A stretch of DNA of 64,000 bases from Arthrobacter sp. UKPF54-2 (lineage in GTDB: Bacteria > Actinomycetota > Actinomycetes > Actinomycetales > Micrococcaceae), in assembly GCF_007858535.1 (NCBI RefSeq), contig NZ_CP040174.1:3100001-3164000 (forward strand), in the 5' to 3' direction. The notes under the pieces are model-generated. The model saw nothing but the letters and a program-made list of their open reading frames with translations. It searched no databases and was not told the origin of the DNA. Below, one piece after another: positions 7,002 to 15,842 of the stretch. How positions within the stretch are numbered: position 1 is the first letter of the stretch; every line of letters starts with the position of its first letter. Made by a program: the position numbers and the translations under genes.

Positions 7002-9677
7002 TTACATCCGGCTCTTGACCTTGGCGGTTGCCGGCGCGCTCCAAGGGTCCTCCGGCCACGGGTGTTTCGGATAACGGCCGCGCATCTCCGCCCGGACCTG
7101 CGCGTAGGGTCCTGACCAGAAGGACGCCAGGTCATCGGTCACCGCGAGCGGCCGCCGGGCCGGCGAGAGCAGGTGGAAGAGCACCGGCACCCGGCCGTCC
7201 ACCAGCCGCGGCGTCCGGTCCCAGCCGAAGACCTCCTGCAGCTTGACCGCCACAACAGGCCGGCCGCCGTCGTCCGCCTCCGGATAATCAATCCGGATCC
7301 GTGAGCCGCTCGGCACCGCCAGCGTCTCCGGCGCCAGCTCCCCCAGCCGGGACGCTTCCGGCCAGGGCAGCAGCCGTCGCAGCGGCTCAGCCAGGCCGAT
7401 GCTGCCGGTGGGGGCGCCGCCGGCCAGGGCCTCGAGTTCCGGGGCCAGCCACTCGTCCAGCCGGGCCAGCAGGGCCGGCTCCGACACATCGGGCCAGGGG
7501 TCCCCCAATTCGCGGTGCAGCAGGGCCAGCCGCCGGCGGAGGGCGTCCGCCGCTGCTGACCAGCCGATTGTTTGGAGTCCCGACTGGCCGAGGGCGCGCG
7601 CCACGGCGGCCCGGCCTTCCGCCGCCGACGGCTTCACCGGCGTGGAGGAGAGCACGATGGCGCCCAGGCGGCGCTCGCGGCGGGCGGTGACCCGGCCCTG
7701 GCCAAACTTGGCCTCCACGGTGTCGCCGATCAGGTGCCGGGCGGTGGCCTCCGCAGCGCCGGCGGTCAGCGGGGCGGCGGAGCGGATGACGGCTCCGGTG
7801 CCGGCCGCGTCCTGCCCTTCGGCGCGCGAAACCTCGGCGACGGCCAGCCACTCGTGCCCGGCGAGGCGGCTGCCGGCGGGAAGTCCGGCCCGGGTGCCGG
7901 AGGAGAGCAGGTACCGTTCCGCCGGTCCCGGTACCCGGCGGGCCACCCGGTCCGGAAAGGCGAGGGCGACGACGAACCCGGTAGCTTCCGGTCCGCCGGC
8001 GGCCACTGCCTTCACCGGCGCCGCCGCGGTGCGGGACTCCGGGGCGCGCGCGATCGCCTCCATCCGCCGCACATCCTCGGCCCAGCGCCTGGATCCGGGA
8101 TCCCGGCCGGACCGCAGGGCGTGCAGGAGTCCGGGCAGATCGGCGCCCGGGGCGCGCTGCCCGCCGGCGACGACGGCGACGGCCTCGGCGGCCGTGCGGT
8201 TCCCGACGGCGGCCGCACCGTCCAGCAGGGCGCGGGCGAGCCGGGGGTCTGCGGGGACCCTGGCCAACGTTTTGCCCAGGTCCGTGGCGAGGCCGTCGGG
8301 TCCGACGGCGCCGAGTTCCCGCAGGACGCCGATGGCCTCATCCATGGCCGCGGGGGGCGGCGCGTCCGGGAGGGCCAGTCCGGCGCCGCCGGGGGAACCC
8401 CAGCAGGCCAGGACCAGGGCCGCGGCCGTGAGGTCGGCGACGGCGATCTCCGGGGTCTGGTGCGCGGGGGCGGCGCCGTAGCTCCTCTGGTCGTAGCAAC
8501 GCACCACCCGTCCGGGGCCCTGCCGGGCGGCGCGTCCGGCGCGCTGGTCCGCGGAGGCCCGGGAGCAGGAGACTGTCACGAGGCCGGTCATCCCGCGCCC
8601 GGCATCGCGCCGCGGTTCGCGGGACAGGCCGGAGTCAACCACCAGGCGGACGCCCGGAACAGTCAGCGAGGATTCGGCGAGCGCCGTGGAGACGATGATC
8701 CGCGCGGGGTCGCCGGGGCCACGGCCGGACACAGCCCGGTCCTGCGCGCGTGCATCCGCCTGGCCGTGCAACTCCAGCACCTCGGCGCCCACCCGGCCGC
8801 GCAGCCGGGACGCGACGTGGGAGACCTCCCGGGCGCCCGGAACGAAGACCAGGGCGTCGATGTCCTCCCCGGCGGCGAGCGCCGCGGCATGGGCGCCCGC
8901 GGCCGTGTCCGCCACATGGTCCAGGAAGGATCGGGTCACGCCGCGGGCGTCCAGCCGCGGACCCGGGGCCGGCGCCCACTCGACCTCCAGCGGGTACAGC
9001 GCGGACGGGCAGCCGACCACGGGGGCCGGGGCGCCGGCGTCGGGCGGGACGTCGGCGTCGGGCGGGGTGTCGGCGTCGGGCGGGGTCTCCCCCAGCAGGG
9101 CGGCAAAACGGGGCGCGTCCAGGGTGGCCGACATCGCGACGAGGCTGAGGTCCCCGCGCAGCTGCCGCACCTCGGCCAGCATGCCGAGCAGCAGGTCGGT
9201 CTCCAGGCCGCGTTCGTGGACCTCATCGAGGACCACCGCGCCGGTGCCTTCCAGGCCCGGGTCGGCCAGCAGCCGGCGCAGCAGGATGCCGGGCGTCACG
9301 AACTCGATCCAGGTTCCGGGGCCGGCCTGGCTCTCGCCGCGGACCGTGTAGCCGACGCGCCCGCCCAGCTTGCTGCCGTCCAGGCCGGCGAGGCGCCGGG
9401 CGGCCGAACGCGCGGCGACGCGGCGTGGCTGGGTCACCACGATGCGCTGCGGACGGCTGCCGCACCCGTGCAGGACGAGGTTGGCCAGCAGCGGAGGCAC
9501 GAGCGTGGTCTTGCCGGTGCCGGGCGGGGCCTCCACCACGGCAGCGCCGGACGGGGCTCCGGCGCGCAGCACGTCCGCCAGCGTCCCCAGCGAGCCGGCG
9601 TACACCAGGCCGGCTCCGATGGCCTCGAGATCGAACGGCCGGTGCGCTGGTTCGGGGGCGGCGGGCGTTGAAGTCAC
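7002..9677 (-). CDS. hrpB: ATP-dependent RNA helicase HrpB
   Basis: 891-residue DEAH-box helicase. Motifs in order: Walker A PPGTGKTT (51-58), TQPRRVAARS (motif Ia), DEVHERG (151-157), SAT (183-185), then the helicase C domain with DSGLSREPR and QRAGRAARQGPG, and the HrpB-type C-terminal domain. An odd feature is a proline/aspartate linker just after motif III, encoded by three 18-bp tandem repeats (9037-9090). The role of HrpB in bacteria is poorly defined; RNA remodelling is the family expectation. Confidence 0.92.
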   Translation of the reverse strand: MTSTPAAPEPAHRPFDLEAIGAGLVYAGSLGTLADVLRAGAPSGAAVVEAPPGTGKTTLVPPLLANLVLHGCGSRPQRIVVTQPRRVAARSAARRLAGLDGSKLGGRVGYTVRGESQAGPGTWIEFVTPGILLRRLLADPGLEGTGAVVLDEVHERGLETDLLLGMLAEVRQLRGDLSLVAMSATLDAPRFAALLGETPPDADTPPDADVPPDAGAPAPVVGCPSALYPLEVEWAPAPGPRLDARGVTRSFLDHVADTAAGAHAAALAAGEDIDALVFVPGAREVSHVASRLRGRVGAEVLELHGQADARAQDRAVSGRGPGDPARIIVSTALAESSLTVPGVRLVVDSGLSREPRRDAGRGMTGLVTVSCSRASADQRAGRAARQGPGRVVRCYDQRSYGAAPAHQTPEIAVADLTAAALVLACWGSPGGAGLALPDAPPPAAMDEAIGVLRELGAVGPDGLATDLGKTLARVPADPRLARALLDGAAAVGNRTAAEAVAVVAGGQRAPGADLPGLLHALRSGRDPGSRRWAEDVRRMEAIARAPESRTAAAPVKAVAAGGPEATGFVVALAFPDRVARRVPGPAERYLLSSGTRAGLPAGSRLAGHEWLAVAEVSRAEGQDAAGTGAVIRSAAPLTAGAAEATARHLIGDTVEAKFGQGRVTARRERRLGAIVLSSTPVKPSAAEGRAAVARALGQSGLQTIGWSAAADALRRRLALLHRELGDPWPDVSEPALLARLDEWLAPELEALAGGAPTGSIGLAEPLRRLLPWPEASRLGELAPETLAVPSGSRIRIDYPEADDGGRPVVAVKLQEVFGWDRTPRLVDGRVPVLFHLLSPARRPLAVTDDLASFWSGPYAQVRAEMRGRYPKHPWPEDPWSAPATAKVKSRM
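9037..9090. repeat. Three tandem 18-bp repeats inside hrpB
   Basis: Three consecutive copies of a GC-only-rich 18-bp unit beginning gcgtcgggcggg, the first two differing by two bases and the third by further changes at its end. On the coding strand they give a repeated PPDADx hexapeptide in a loop of the helicase. In frame, so length change by whole units would be tolerated. Confidence 0.85.
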
Positions 9678-9748
9678 CCCTTCATTGTCACCGCAAAGTG
9701 GTCACGGCCCGATTCGCCCCGGAAATGCGGGAGACTGGAACCCTACCG

Positions 9749-10033
9749 ATGACGAAGGCGGAACCATTGATCAAGCTCCAGCAGGACGCCGAAGACTTTA
9801 TCCGCATGAAGCGGCACTTCCCCGCCAGCACCCCCATCACCATCACCTTTGCTGACGGATCCAGCGAAGAGTTCACCGGCCGGCAGCTGAATGCAGCTTA
9901 CGACGCCGCCCTGGCCGAGTACCGCGCGCAAAACCACCTCGACGCGAAGGGATTCTCCCGGGCGCCGAAGAAAAAGGCCGGCTCGGGCAACATGATCGAG
10001 TTCGTGCGCGTCCACCCCGGCATGGGCGGCTAG
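9749..10033 (+). CDS. Conserved hypothetical protein
   Basis: 94 residues: a helical N-terminus ([18 protein letters not shown]), a short beta segment ([17 protein letters not shown]) and a basic tail. Not recognised. The start at 9749 (MTKAEPL) is chosen because upstream in-frame codons run antisense into hrpB. It is divergent from hrpB, separated by 71 bases. Confidence 0.55.
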   Translation: MTKAEPLIKLQQDAEDFIRMKRHFPASTPITITFADGSSEEFTGRQLNAAYDAALAEYRAQNHLDAKGFSRAPKKKAGSGNMIEFVRVHPGMGG

Positions 10034-10190
10034 CCGGCGGAACTGCTTGCCGCCGCATTCCGCGTCGGTGACGAGATCCGGTCCGCTGCGGAACAAACCG
10101 GCCGGGCCGGGTGTTGGCCCCTACTGTGCCCTGAAACCTAACCCTCTCCCCCACGACCGCTACCGCCTAACTGACACTTACTGGAGAAGA

Positions 10191-11234
10191 ATGCTTACCG
10201 TAAACGCTTACGCCGCGCCGTCCGCCACAGGGGACCTTGTCCCCACCACCATCGAGCGCCGGGATGTCGGGGCGCACGACGTCCTGATCGAGATCAAGTT
10301 CGCCGGCATCTGCCATTCGGACATCCACACCGTCCGCGGCGACTGGGGCCCGCAGTCCTACCCGCTCGCCCCGGGCCACGAGATCGCCGGCATCGTCACC
10401 GAGGTCGGCTCCGCCGTCACCAAGCATGGCGTCGGCGACCGCGTCGGCGTCGGCTGCATGGTGAACTCCTGTGGCGAGTGCGCCAACTGCCAGGCCGGCG
10501 AGGAACAGTACTGCCTTAAGGGCAACACCGGGACCTACGGCGCCGTGGACCGCGACGGCACCATCACCCAGGGCGGCTACTCCACCCACGTCGTCGTGAC
10601 CGAAGACTTCGTCGTGCGGATCCCCGAGGGCATCGAGCTCGACGTCGCAGCTCCCCTGCTGTGCGCCGGCATCACCACCTACTCGCCGCTGCGCCACTGG
10701 AACGCCGGACCGGGCAAGAAGGTGGCCGTCGTCGGTCTCGGCGGCCTGGGACACATGGCCGTCAAGCTCGCCCACGCGATGGGCGCCGAGGTCACGGTGC
10801 TCTCGCAGTCGCTGAAGAAGCAGGAGGACGGGCTGCGCCTGGGCGCGGACCACTACTACGCCACGAGCGACGAGACCACCTTCAGCGACCTCGCCGGCAG
10901 CTTCGACCTGATCATCAACACGGTCAGCGCCTCGATCGACATCAGCTCCTACCTGCAGCTGCTCAAGCTCGACGGAACGCTGGTGAACGTCGGCGCGCCC
11001 GCCGAGCCGCTGCCGGTGAACGCGTTCGCCCTGATTGGCGGCCGGCGCTCCTTCGCCGGTTCCATGATCGGCGGCATCCGCCAGACGCAGGAAATGCTCG
11101 ACTTCTGCGCCGAGCACCACCTCGGGGCCGAAATCGAGGTCATCCCGGCCGAGAAGATCAACGAGGCCTACGAGCGTGTGCTGGCCTCCGACGTCCGCTA
11201 CCGGTTCGTGATCGACACCGCCACCCTGGCCTAG
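10191..11234 (+). CDS. Zinc-dependent NAD(P) alcohol dehydrogenase (CAD/YahK type)
   Basis: 347-residue medium-chain dehydrogenase/reductase. Catalytic zinc ligands Cys41 (GICHSD) and His63-Glu64 (GHE); structural zinc cysteines 94, 97, 100 and 108; Rossmann loop GLGGLGH. The CHSDIH and YGAVD signatures place it with the cinnamyl-alcohol-dehydrogenase-like, NADPH-preferring aldehyde reductases such as YahK; coenzyme choice is inferred. The ATG at 10191 follows a purine-rich ribosome site (ggagaag), and a strong terminator follows the gene, so it is probably monocistronic. Confidence 0.9.
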   Translation: MLTVNAYAAPSATGDLVPTTIERRDVGAHDVLIEIKFAGICHSDIHTVRGDWGPQSYPLAPGHEIAGIVTEVGSAVTKHGVGDRVGVGCMVNSCGECANCQAGEEQYCLKGNTGTYGAVDRDGTITQGGYSTHVVVTEDFVVRIPEGIELDVAAPLLCAGITTYSPLRHWNAGPGKKVAVVGLGGLGHMAVKLAHAMGAEVTVLSQSLKKQEDGLRLGADHYYATSDETTFSDLAGSFDLIINTVSASIDISSYLQLLKLDGTLVNVGAPAEPLPVNAFALIGGRRSFAGSMIGGIRQTQEMLDFCAEHHLGAEIEVIPAEKINEAYERVLASDVRYRFVIDTATLA

Positions 11235-11280
11235 ACCGCGCGCGGCGGTTCCCCGCCGCGGTTACGGATTAACGCCACAC

Positions 11281-11322
11281 AAACGGTCCGGCGCTAGGGA
11301 TTTCCGCAGCGCCGGACCGTTT
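11281..11322 (+). terminator. Hairpin terminator after the alcohol dehydrogenase gene
   Basis: A perfect 15-bp stem (11281-11295 pairs with 11308-11322) around a 12-base loop, 47 bases after the stop codon at 11234. The right arm ends in ttt followed by c, so the U-tract is short, but the stem is strong. Confidence 0.85.
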
Positions 11323-11410
11323 CCGCGTCCCGGCCGCGTCGCGGGCCCTCCGGCCCTTGCCGGGCGGAGGGCCGCAGAGGAGGATGGCCTGAAACCCCAG
11401 GAGGTCCGCC

Positions 11411-12436
11411 ATGACGCAGCCCGGCAGGCCGAACCCCGCCGCGGCGGCATCCTTCCGCCTGATCCAGCTGGCGCTGCTCCCGCTGGGGGCCGTGGGCTAC
11501 CTGTGGTCCCTGCCCAAACTGCTCGTGTACAGCCACCGGACCGCCGTGTCCGCCACCCTGCTCGCCTCGCTCTACACGCGGTACATGCAGCACCGGCTGG
11601 GGACGCGGTTGGACGCGCCCGCCGAGGACCTGATGCGGGTCATGGCGAACGTCTCCCGGATCGGATTCGGCCTCGTGGCCGCCCCGACAACCGTAGCCCG
11701 CCGGCTCACCGGCTACGTGCCGAGGATCTACCGTTACCCCTACGACGGCGAGCCGCCGTTGAGCCACCAGGAGACGGCGCGGACCAGCTTCTACGACGCC
11801 GCCCTCGAACGTCACCTGCCCGGCATCGACCAGCTCGTCATCCTGGGTGCCGGCTTCGACACCCGCGCCTTCCGGGTGGGTGCCGCCGGCCGGCCGCGCT
11901 GCTTCGAACTGGACAAGCCGCGCACCCAGGCCTTCAAGCTCAGCATGCTCTCACGGGCGGGACTGCCTGCCGGCCGGGTGCGCTACGTGGCCGCCGACCT
12001 CCGGCAGGACGACTGGTATGCCCGGCTCGAGGCCGCTGGATTCGACCCGGCGCTGCCGGCGTTTTTCCTTTGGGAGGCGGTCACCATGTACCTGGACCGT
12101 GCGGCGGTCGAGGCGACGCTGCGCCGGATCGCGTCAACGGCTCCGGGCAGCGCCGTAGCCTTCGACTATTTCTCGGCGCAGATGCTGGCGTCCCGCTCCC
12201 CTTACATGCGCTTCGCCCGCGCCGCCACCGCGTTCGCGGGCGAACCGCTCGATTTCGGCATCGACACCACGCCGCCGGCCCGGGACCGCGTCGCGGAATT
12301 TCTCCGGCCCTTCGGTCTGACCGTGGAGGAGCACCGGAACTTCGGCCGGGAATCCCGACGGCGCGGCGCCCCGGCCGGGTTCGTCGTCGCCGTCGTCCGC
12401 CGGAGCGCGGAACCCCCGCCGGCAAGCCGGCGTTAA
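11411..12436 (+). CDS. Class I SAM-dependent methyltransferase, leucine carboxyl methyltransferase (LCMT/PPM) family
   Basis: 341 residues. The SAM loop ILGAGFDTRAFR lies at about 144-155 and is preceded by TSFYDAALE, the usual start of the LCMT/TIGR00027-type methyltransferases common in actinobacteria. Unusually, the first 60 residues contain a hydrophobic stretch (about 17-40) that could associate with the membrane. The start ATG sits 8 bases after a ggagg ribosome site (ccaggaggtccgcc). Substrate (often an O-methylated secondary metabolite or carboxylate) is unknown. Confidence 0.8.
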   Translation: MTQPGRPNPAAAASFRLIQLALLPLGAVGYLWSLPKLLVYSHRTAVSATLLASLYTRYMQHRLGTRLDAPAEDLMRVMANVSRIGFGLVAAPTTVARRLTGYVPRIYRYPYDGEPPLSHQETARTSFYDAALERHLPGIDQLVILGAGFDTRAFRVGAAGRPRCFELDKPRTQAFKLSMLSRAGLPAGRVRYVAADLRQDDWYARLEAAGFDPALPAFFLWEAVTMYLDRAAVEATLRRIASTAPGSAVAFDYFSAQMLASRSPYMRFARAATAFAGEPLDFGIDTTPPARDRVAEFLRPFGLTVEEHRNFGRESRRRGAPAGFVVAVVRRSAEPPPASRR

Positions 12437-12560
12437 CCTTTCGACGGCCTTCCCGTCGCTTGGATATCACTGTCCGGAAATGCGGCTGCAATAATGCGGG
12501 TGCAAGCTGGAAGGGGCTCCGCAGGGTGTCCCGCTGGTTGCAAGAGAGAGCAGAGCTGCC

Positions 12561-13064
12561 GTGAATCCCTTGATTATCCTGACCGCAGCGACCGGTCCAC
12601 GCGAGGGCGTCCGGCCGGCCGCAGCGATCCGGCCCATCCGGGCCGACGACATTCCCCGGCTCGATGCGATGTACCGGGACGCCTACGCCCACGCCCTGCC
12701 CCAGCCCCCGGAACGCGCGGTCGGATGGATCGACGCGCTGCTCGACGGGGCCGAGGGCCGGCACGTTCCGGAGGCCTCCGCGGTCCTGGCCGGGCCCGAT
12801 GGCCAACTCGCCGCGGCCATCATCGTCACCGAGCCCGCGTCCGGCACCGCCGAAGCCTGGGATTCCGTGATCGCTGAACTGTTCACCCACCCGGACCACC
12901 GCCGGCAGGGCCTGGCGGAGGAGCTGCTGGGCCACTGCCTGCACGTGCTGCACACCCTGGGCCGCACGAGGGTGGCGGTCGCCGTGGACAGCGGCAATTC
13001 GGCCGCGCTGGCGCTGTATCTCTCGCGGGACTTCCGCCGGCTGGCCGACGACGACGGCGACTGA
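12561..13064 (+). CDS. GNAT-family N-acetyltransferase
   Basis: 167 residues starting at GTG. The acetyl-CoA site is seen in ELFTHPDHRRQGLAEELL, the V/I-x-x-x-x-R/Q-x-x-G/A pattern of the GNAT fold, followed by the C-terminal NSAALALYLSRDFRR strand-helix. The first 20 residues are probably disordered. The acceptor is not predictable. Confidence 0.8.
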   Translation: MNPLIILTAATGPREGVRPAAAIRPIRADDIPRLDAMYRDAYAHALPQPPERAVGWIDALLDGAEGRHVPEASAVLAGPDGQLAAAIIVTEPASGTAEAWDSVIAELFTHPDHRRQGLAEELLGHCLHVLHTLGRTRVAVAVDSGNSAALALYLSRDFRRLADDDGD

Positions 13065-13145
13065 ACTGCCGACATCGCCCCGGAACGCCGGTACCCACGG
13101 CGGCCCCCTTCCACGGACGCGGGAGCCGGTGCTAGCTTGTTGCGG

Positions 13146-14081
13146 ATGAACGTCCTCGACTGGCTGCTCGACTCCGACCCCGCCATCCGCTGGCAGGCGC
13201 TGCGGGACCTGACGGATGCACCGCCGGAGGAAGCCTCCGCACAGCGTTCCCGTGTTGCGGCCGAAGGCTGGGGTGCCCGCCTGCTGGCCCTGCAGGGCGA
13301 CGACGGCCAGTGGGACGGCGGCACGCATTTTCCCGTCCCTTTTGACGGCGCCGAGCCGGGCCAACCGTGGACCGCTACAACGTTCAGCCTCCTGCTCCTC
13401 CGGGAGTTCGGCCTGGACCCCCACAGCAACGAAGCCCGGCACGCCGTCGGCCGGGTCCGGGCCAACAGCCGCTGGGAAGAAGGCGGCCAGCCCTACTTCG
13501 ACGGCGAGGTGGAACCCTGCATCAACGGAATGGCCGTCGCCCTGGGCGCCTACTTCGGCGAGGACGTCGACGGCATCGTTGCCCGGCTGCTCGACGAACA
13601 GCTCGACGACGGCGGCTGGAACTGCGAAGCGGAAAGAGGGTCCACACGATCCTCGGTTGACACCACCATCAACGTCCTCGAGGGACTGCTCGAGTTCGGC
13701 CGCGCCACCGGCGGCACACCCGACGTCGCCGCGGCGAGGCAGCGAGGCGAGGAGTACCTGCTGGAGCGCGGCCTGCTCCGCCGGAAAAGCACCGGGGAGC
13801 TGGTCAATCCGGCCTGGCTGCAGTTCTCCTACCCCACCCGCTGGCACTACGACGTGCTCCGCGGCCTGGACTATTTCCGGGACGCCGGGGCTCCCCCGGA
13901 CCCGCGGATGGCCGAGGCCCTGGACCTGGTGCGTTCCAAGCGCCAGGCCGACGGGACGTGGCTGCTGGAGAACAGCCATCCCGGCCGGATCCACTTCCCA
14001 CTGGAGGAAGGCGACGGGCTGCCCAGCCGCTGGAACACCCTCCGGGCGCTGAGGGTCCTGGCGTGGGCGGAACACGCCTAA
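13146..14081 (+). CDS. Squalene-cyclase-like alpha/alpha-toroid protein
   Basis: 311 residues beginning MNVLDWLLDSDPAIRWQALRDL, with repeated short motifs of the prenyltransferase/squalene cyclase alpha-alpha barrel type (LLALQGDDGQWDGG, LLDEQLDDGGWNCE, LVRSKRQADGTWLLE): the Q-x-x-D-G-x-W signature recurs three times. The catalytic DxDD motif of true terpene cyclases is absent, so this is a fold assignment, not a cyclase claim. The ATG at 13146 is preferred over an earlier TTG at 13137. Confidence 0.75.
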   Translation: MNVLDWLLDSDPAIRWQALRDLTDAPPEEASAQRSRVAAEGWGARLLALQGDDGQWDGGTHFPVPFDGAEPGQPWTATTFSLLLLREFGLDPHSNEARHAVGRVRANSRWEEGGQPYFDGEVEPCINGMAVALGAYFGEDVDGIVARLLDEQLDDGGWNCEAERGSTRSSVDTTINVLEGLLEFGRATGGTPDVAAARQRGEEYLLERGLLRRKSTGELVNPAWLQFSYPTRWHYDVLRGLDYFRDAGAPPDPRMAEALDLVRSKRQADGTWLLENSHPGRIHFPLEEGDGLPSRWNTLRALRVLAWAEHA

Positions 14082-14150
14082 AACATATTTGTCACTTCGA
14101 TGGAAATATGGCTACATTTGCCTTTAGTCATCGAGGTTTCTGGGGGAAAT

Positions 14151-14327
14151 ATGAACAAGGCGCAGCGCCGCGCTCACACGGAGCCGCCCTGCCCGGCGTG
14201 CGGATCGCGGGTCGTCCCGACCTGGAAGGACGAGCGATCGCAGGCCGAACGCCAACCGGACTGGCGTGTCAGCGCACGTCAGTGCAGCAGCCAGAACTGC
14301 ACCATGAACGATCCGCAGAACTGGTAG
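14151..14327 (+). CDS. Small zinc-ribbon-like protein
   Basis: 58 residues with a CPACGS motif near residue 12 and a second pair CSSQNC near 45, which together could hold one Zn ion. It is preceded by a good ribosome site (ggggga, 14142-14147) and by an AT-rich stretch (14081-14140) that looks like a promoter. The family is not recognised; it could bind nucleic acid or be a small adaptor. An upstream ATG at 14100 is possible but has no ribosome site. Confidence 0.6.
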   Translation: MNKAQRRAHTEPPCPACGSRVVPTWKDERSQAERQPDWRVSARQCSSQNCTMNDPQNW

Positions 14328-14346
14328 CAGCATCGCCGGCGCAACA

Positions 14347-14718
14347 CTAGTTGCCGACGATTTCCTCGGCGTTTTCCTGCACCCAGCCAAAGAGCGGCAG
14401 CAGGTGGCCGGCGAGTTCACGGCCCCGCAGCGTCAGGCTGTAGTCCACCCGCGGCGGAATGGTCGGCCGCGCCTCCCGGTGCACCAGGCCGTCGCGTTCG
14501 AGCGTCTTCAACGTCTGCGCCAGCATCTTTTCGCTAATGCCTTCTGCCCGTCGGCGCAATTCGCTCCAGCGCTGCTGACCGTCAGCAAGCGCTATCAGAA
14601 TCAGCACCCCCCACTTGCTCGTCACGTGGTCCAACAGGGTTCGGCCGGCGCAGCCGGCAGGAAATACGGGGGCCTCTGTATGCCGCGAGGCCCGGGATGA
14701 TTCAAAACTAACCGTCAC
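14347..14718 (-). CDS. HxlR-family transcriptional regulator (QorR-like)
   Basis: 123-residue winged-helix protein: SKWGVLILIAL-x-WSELRRRAEGISEKMLAQTLKTLERDGLVHR is the HxlR DNA-binding pattern. A single Cys (residue 23, PAGCAGRTLL) lies at the position where redox-sensing members such as YodB and QorR have their reactive cysteine. It is divergent from a qorB-like gene, the same arrangement as qorR/qorB in E. coli, so it probably represses that gene and itself in response to quinones or electrophiles. The start is GTG with an upstream aagg. Confidence 0.85.
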   Translation of the reverse strand: MTVSFESSRASRHTEAPVFPAGCAGRTLLDHVTSKWGVLILIALADGQQRWSELRRRAEGISEKMLAQTLKTLERDGLVHREARPTIPPRVDYSLTLRGRELAGHLLPLFGWVQENAEEIVGN

Positions 14719-14740
14719 TTTCGTACCTTACCTGAAAGTG
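14716..14740. promoter_or_regulatory. Candidate HxlR operator in the hxlR/qorB intergenic region
   Basis: A perfect 7-bp inverted repeat, cactttc (14716-14722) and gaaagtg (14734-14740), with an 11-base spacer that contains gtacctta. It overlaps the GTG start of the HxlR gene, so binding would block its own expression, and it lies 81 bases before the qorB start. Confidence 0.55.
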
Positions 14741-14820
14741 CATACTCTCTTGCGGGAAGTATCGGGGAAGTTGGCCGGTTGTCGCCTCCGGAAGAACAAA
14801 TCCCGCGAAAGGACATTTCC

Positions 14821-15684
14821 ATGAGCATCGTTGTTACCGGCGCCACCGGACAACTTGGCCGCCTTGTCATCGAGTCCCTCCTGCAGCGCGGCGTCCCCGC
14901 GGGGCAGATCGCCGCCACCGGACGCGCCGTCGAACGGCTGGCCGACTTCGCCGGCCGGGGCGTCCAGGTCAGGGCCATGGACTACGACGACGCCGCCACG
15001 GTCACCAACGCCCTTAGCGGCGCCACGAAGGTGCTGCTGATTTCCGGGAGCGAAGTCGGCCGGCGGGTGCAACAGCACCGCGCCGTGATCGACGCCGCCG
15101 TCGCCGAGGGCGTCGAACTGATCGCCTACACCAGCATCGCCAATGCGGAGAGCACGGGCATGAAGCTGGCCGCTGAGCACCAGGCCACGGAGGTCCTGCT
15201 GGAACAATCAGGACTCCCCTACGTGCTCCTGCGCAACGGCTGGTACCTGGAGAACTACACCGAGCAACTGCAGGGCACCCTCTCGCAGGGCGCATTTGCC
15301 GGCAGCGCAGGCGAAGGCAGGGTCAGCGCCGCGGCCCGCGCCGACTACGCCGAGGCAGCCGCTGCCGCGCTGCTGGCCGAGGCCCAAGCCGGGAAAGTTT
15401 ACGAACTTGGCGGCGACGAGGCCTTCTCCATGGCCGAACTCGCCGGCGAGATCACAGCCGCCAGCCGGCAGCCGATCTCCTATCAGGACCTGCCCGCCAG
15501 CGACTACGCGGCCATGCTGGCAGGCTTCGGCGTGCCCTCCGACTTCGCCGACATCCTTGCTGACTCGGACCTGGGGATCGCCCGAGGCGACCTCCACGTC
15601 ACCACCAAGCACCTGCGCACGCTGATCGGCCGGCCCACCACCCCCATGTCCGAGGCAGTCCGCTCGGCAGTATCCGCCCTGTAA
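14821..15684 (+). CDS. qorB: NmrA-like NAD(P)H:quinone oxidoreductase, QorB type
   Basis: 287 residues of the atypical short-chain-dehydrogenase/NmrA group. The nucleotide loop VTGATGQLGRLV is at 4-15, then the QorB-like YTSIANAEST and LRNGWYLENY segments. QorB reduces quinones with NADPH. The start ATG is 6 bases after an aaagga ribosome site. The divergent HxlR gene supports the name. An earlier in-frame ATG at 14779 lies before the ribosome site and is rejected. Confidence 0.85.
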   Translation: MSIVVTGATGQLGRLVIESLLQRGVPAGQIAATGRAVERLADFAGRGVQVRAMDYDDAATVTNALSGATKVLLISGSEVGRRVQQHRAVIDAAVAEGVELIAYTSIANAESTGMKLAAEHQATEVLLEQSGLPYVLLRNGWYLENYTEQLQGTLSQGAFAGSAGEGRVSAAARADYAEAAAAALLAEAQAGKVYELGGDEAFSMAELAGEITAASRQPISYQDLPASDYAAMLAGFGVPSDFADILADSDLGIARGDLHVTTKHLRTLIGRPTTPMSEAVRSAVSAL

Positions 15685-15698
15685 CCGGCCTGGTCAGC

Positions 15699-15726
15699 CC
15701 GCCCGCTGCTGTTATGCCGCGGGCGG
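15699..15726 (+). terminator. Possible terminator hairpin after qorB
   Basis: 8-bp perfect GC stem (15699-15706 with 15719-15726) and a 12-base loop, 15 bases after the stop. No T-run follows, so termination is uncertain. Confidence 0.4.
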
Positions 15727-15776
15727 TTCCGGGCCCAGCCGCGGTTCCGGGCCCAGCCGCGGTTCCGGGCCCAGCC
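15723..15776. repeat. Three perfect tandem copies of an 18-bp unit
   Basis: The unit gcggttccgggcccagcc is repeated three times with no mismatch (15723-15740, 15741-15758, 15759-15776) in the gap before the Nudix gene. Each unit contains gggccc. The length is a multiple of three and an open frame passes through it (AVPGPA repeated), but the Nudix gene has a better start downstream. Confidence 0.95.
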
Positions 15777-15842
15777 ATGCTTGTTTTCCCCAGGCTCGCG
15801 TCCGAAGATGGCCCGAAGCCGGCCCATGGATTGGAGGTCCCC

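Noticed and set aside
15723..15776. Possible CRISPR array from repeated units
   Set aside because: The 18-bp units are contiguous without spacers and no cas genes are in the window.
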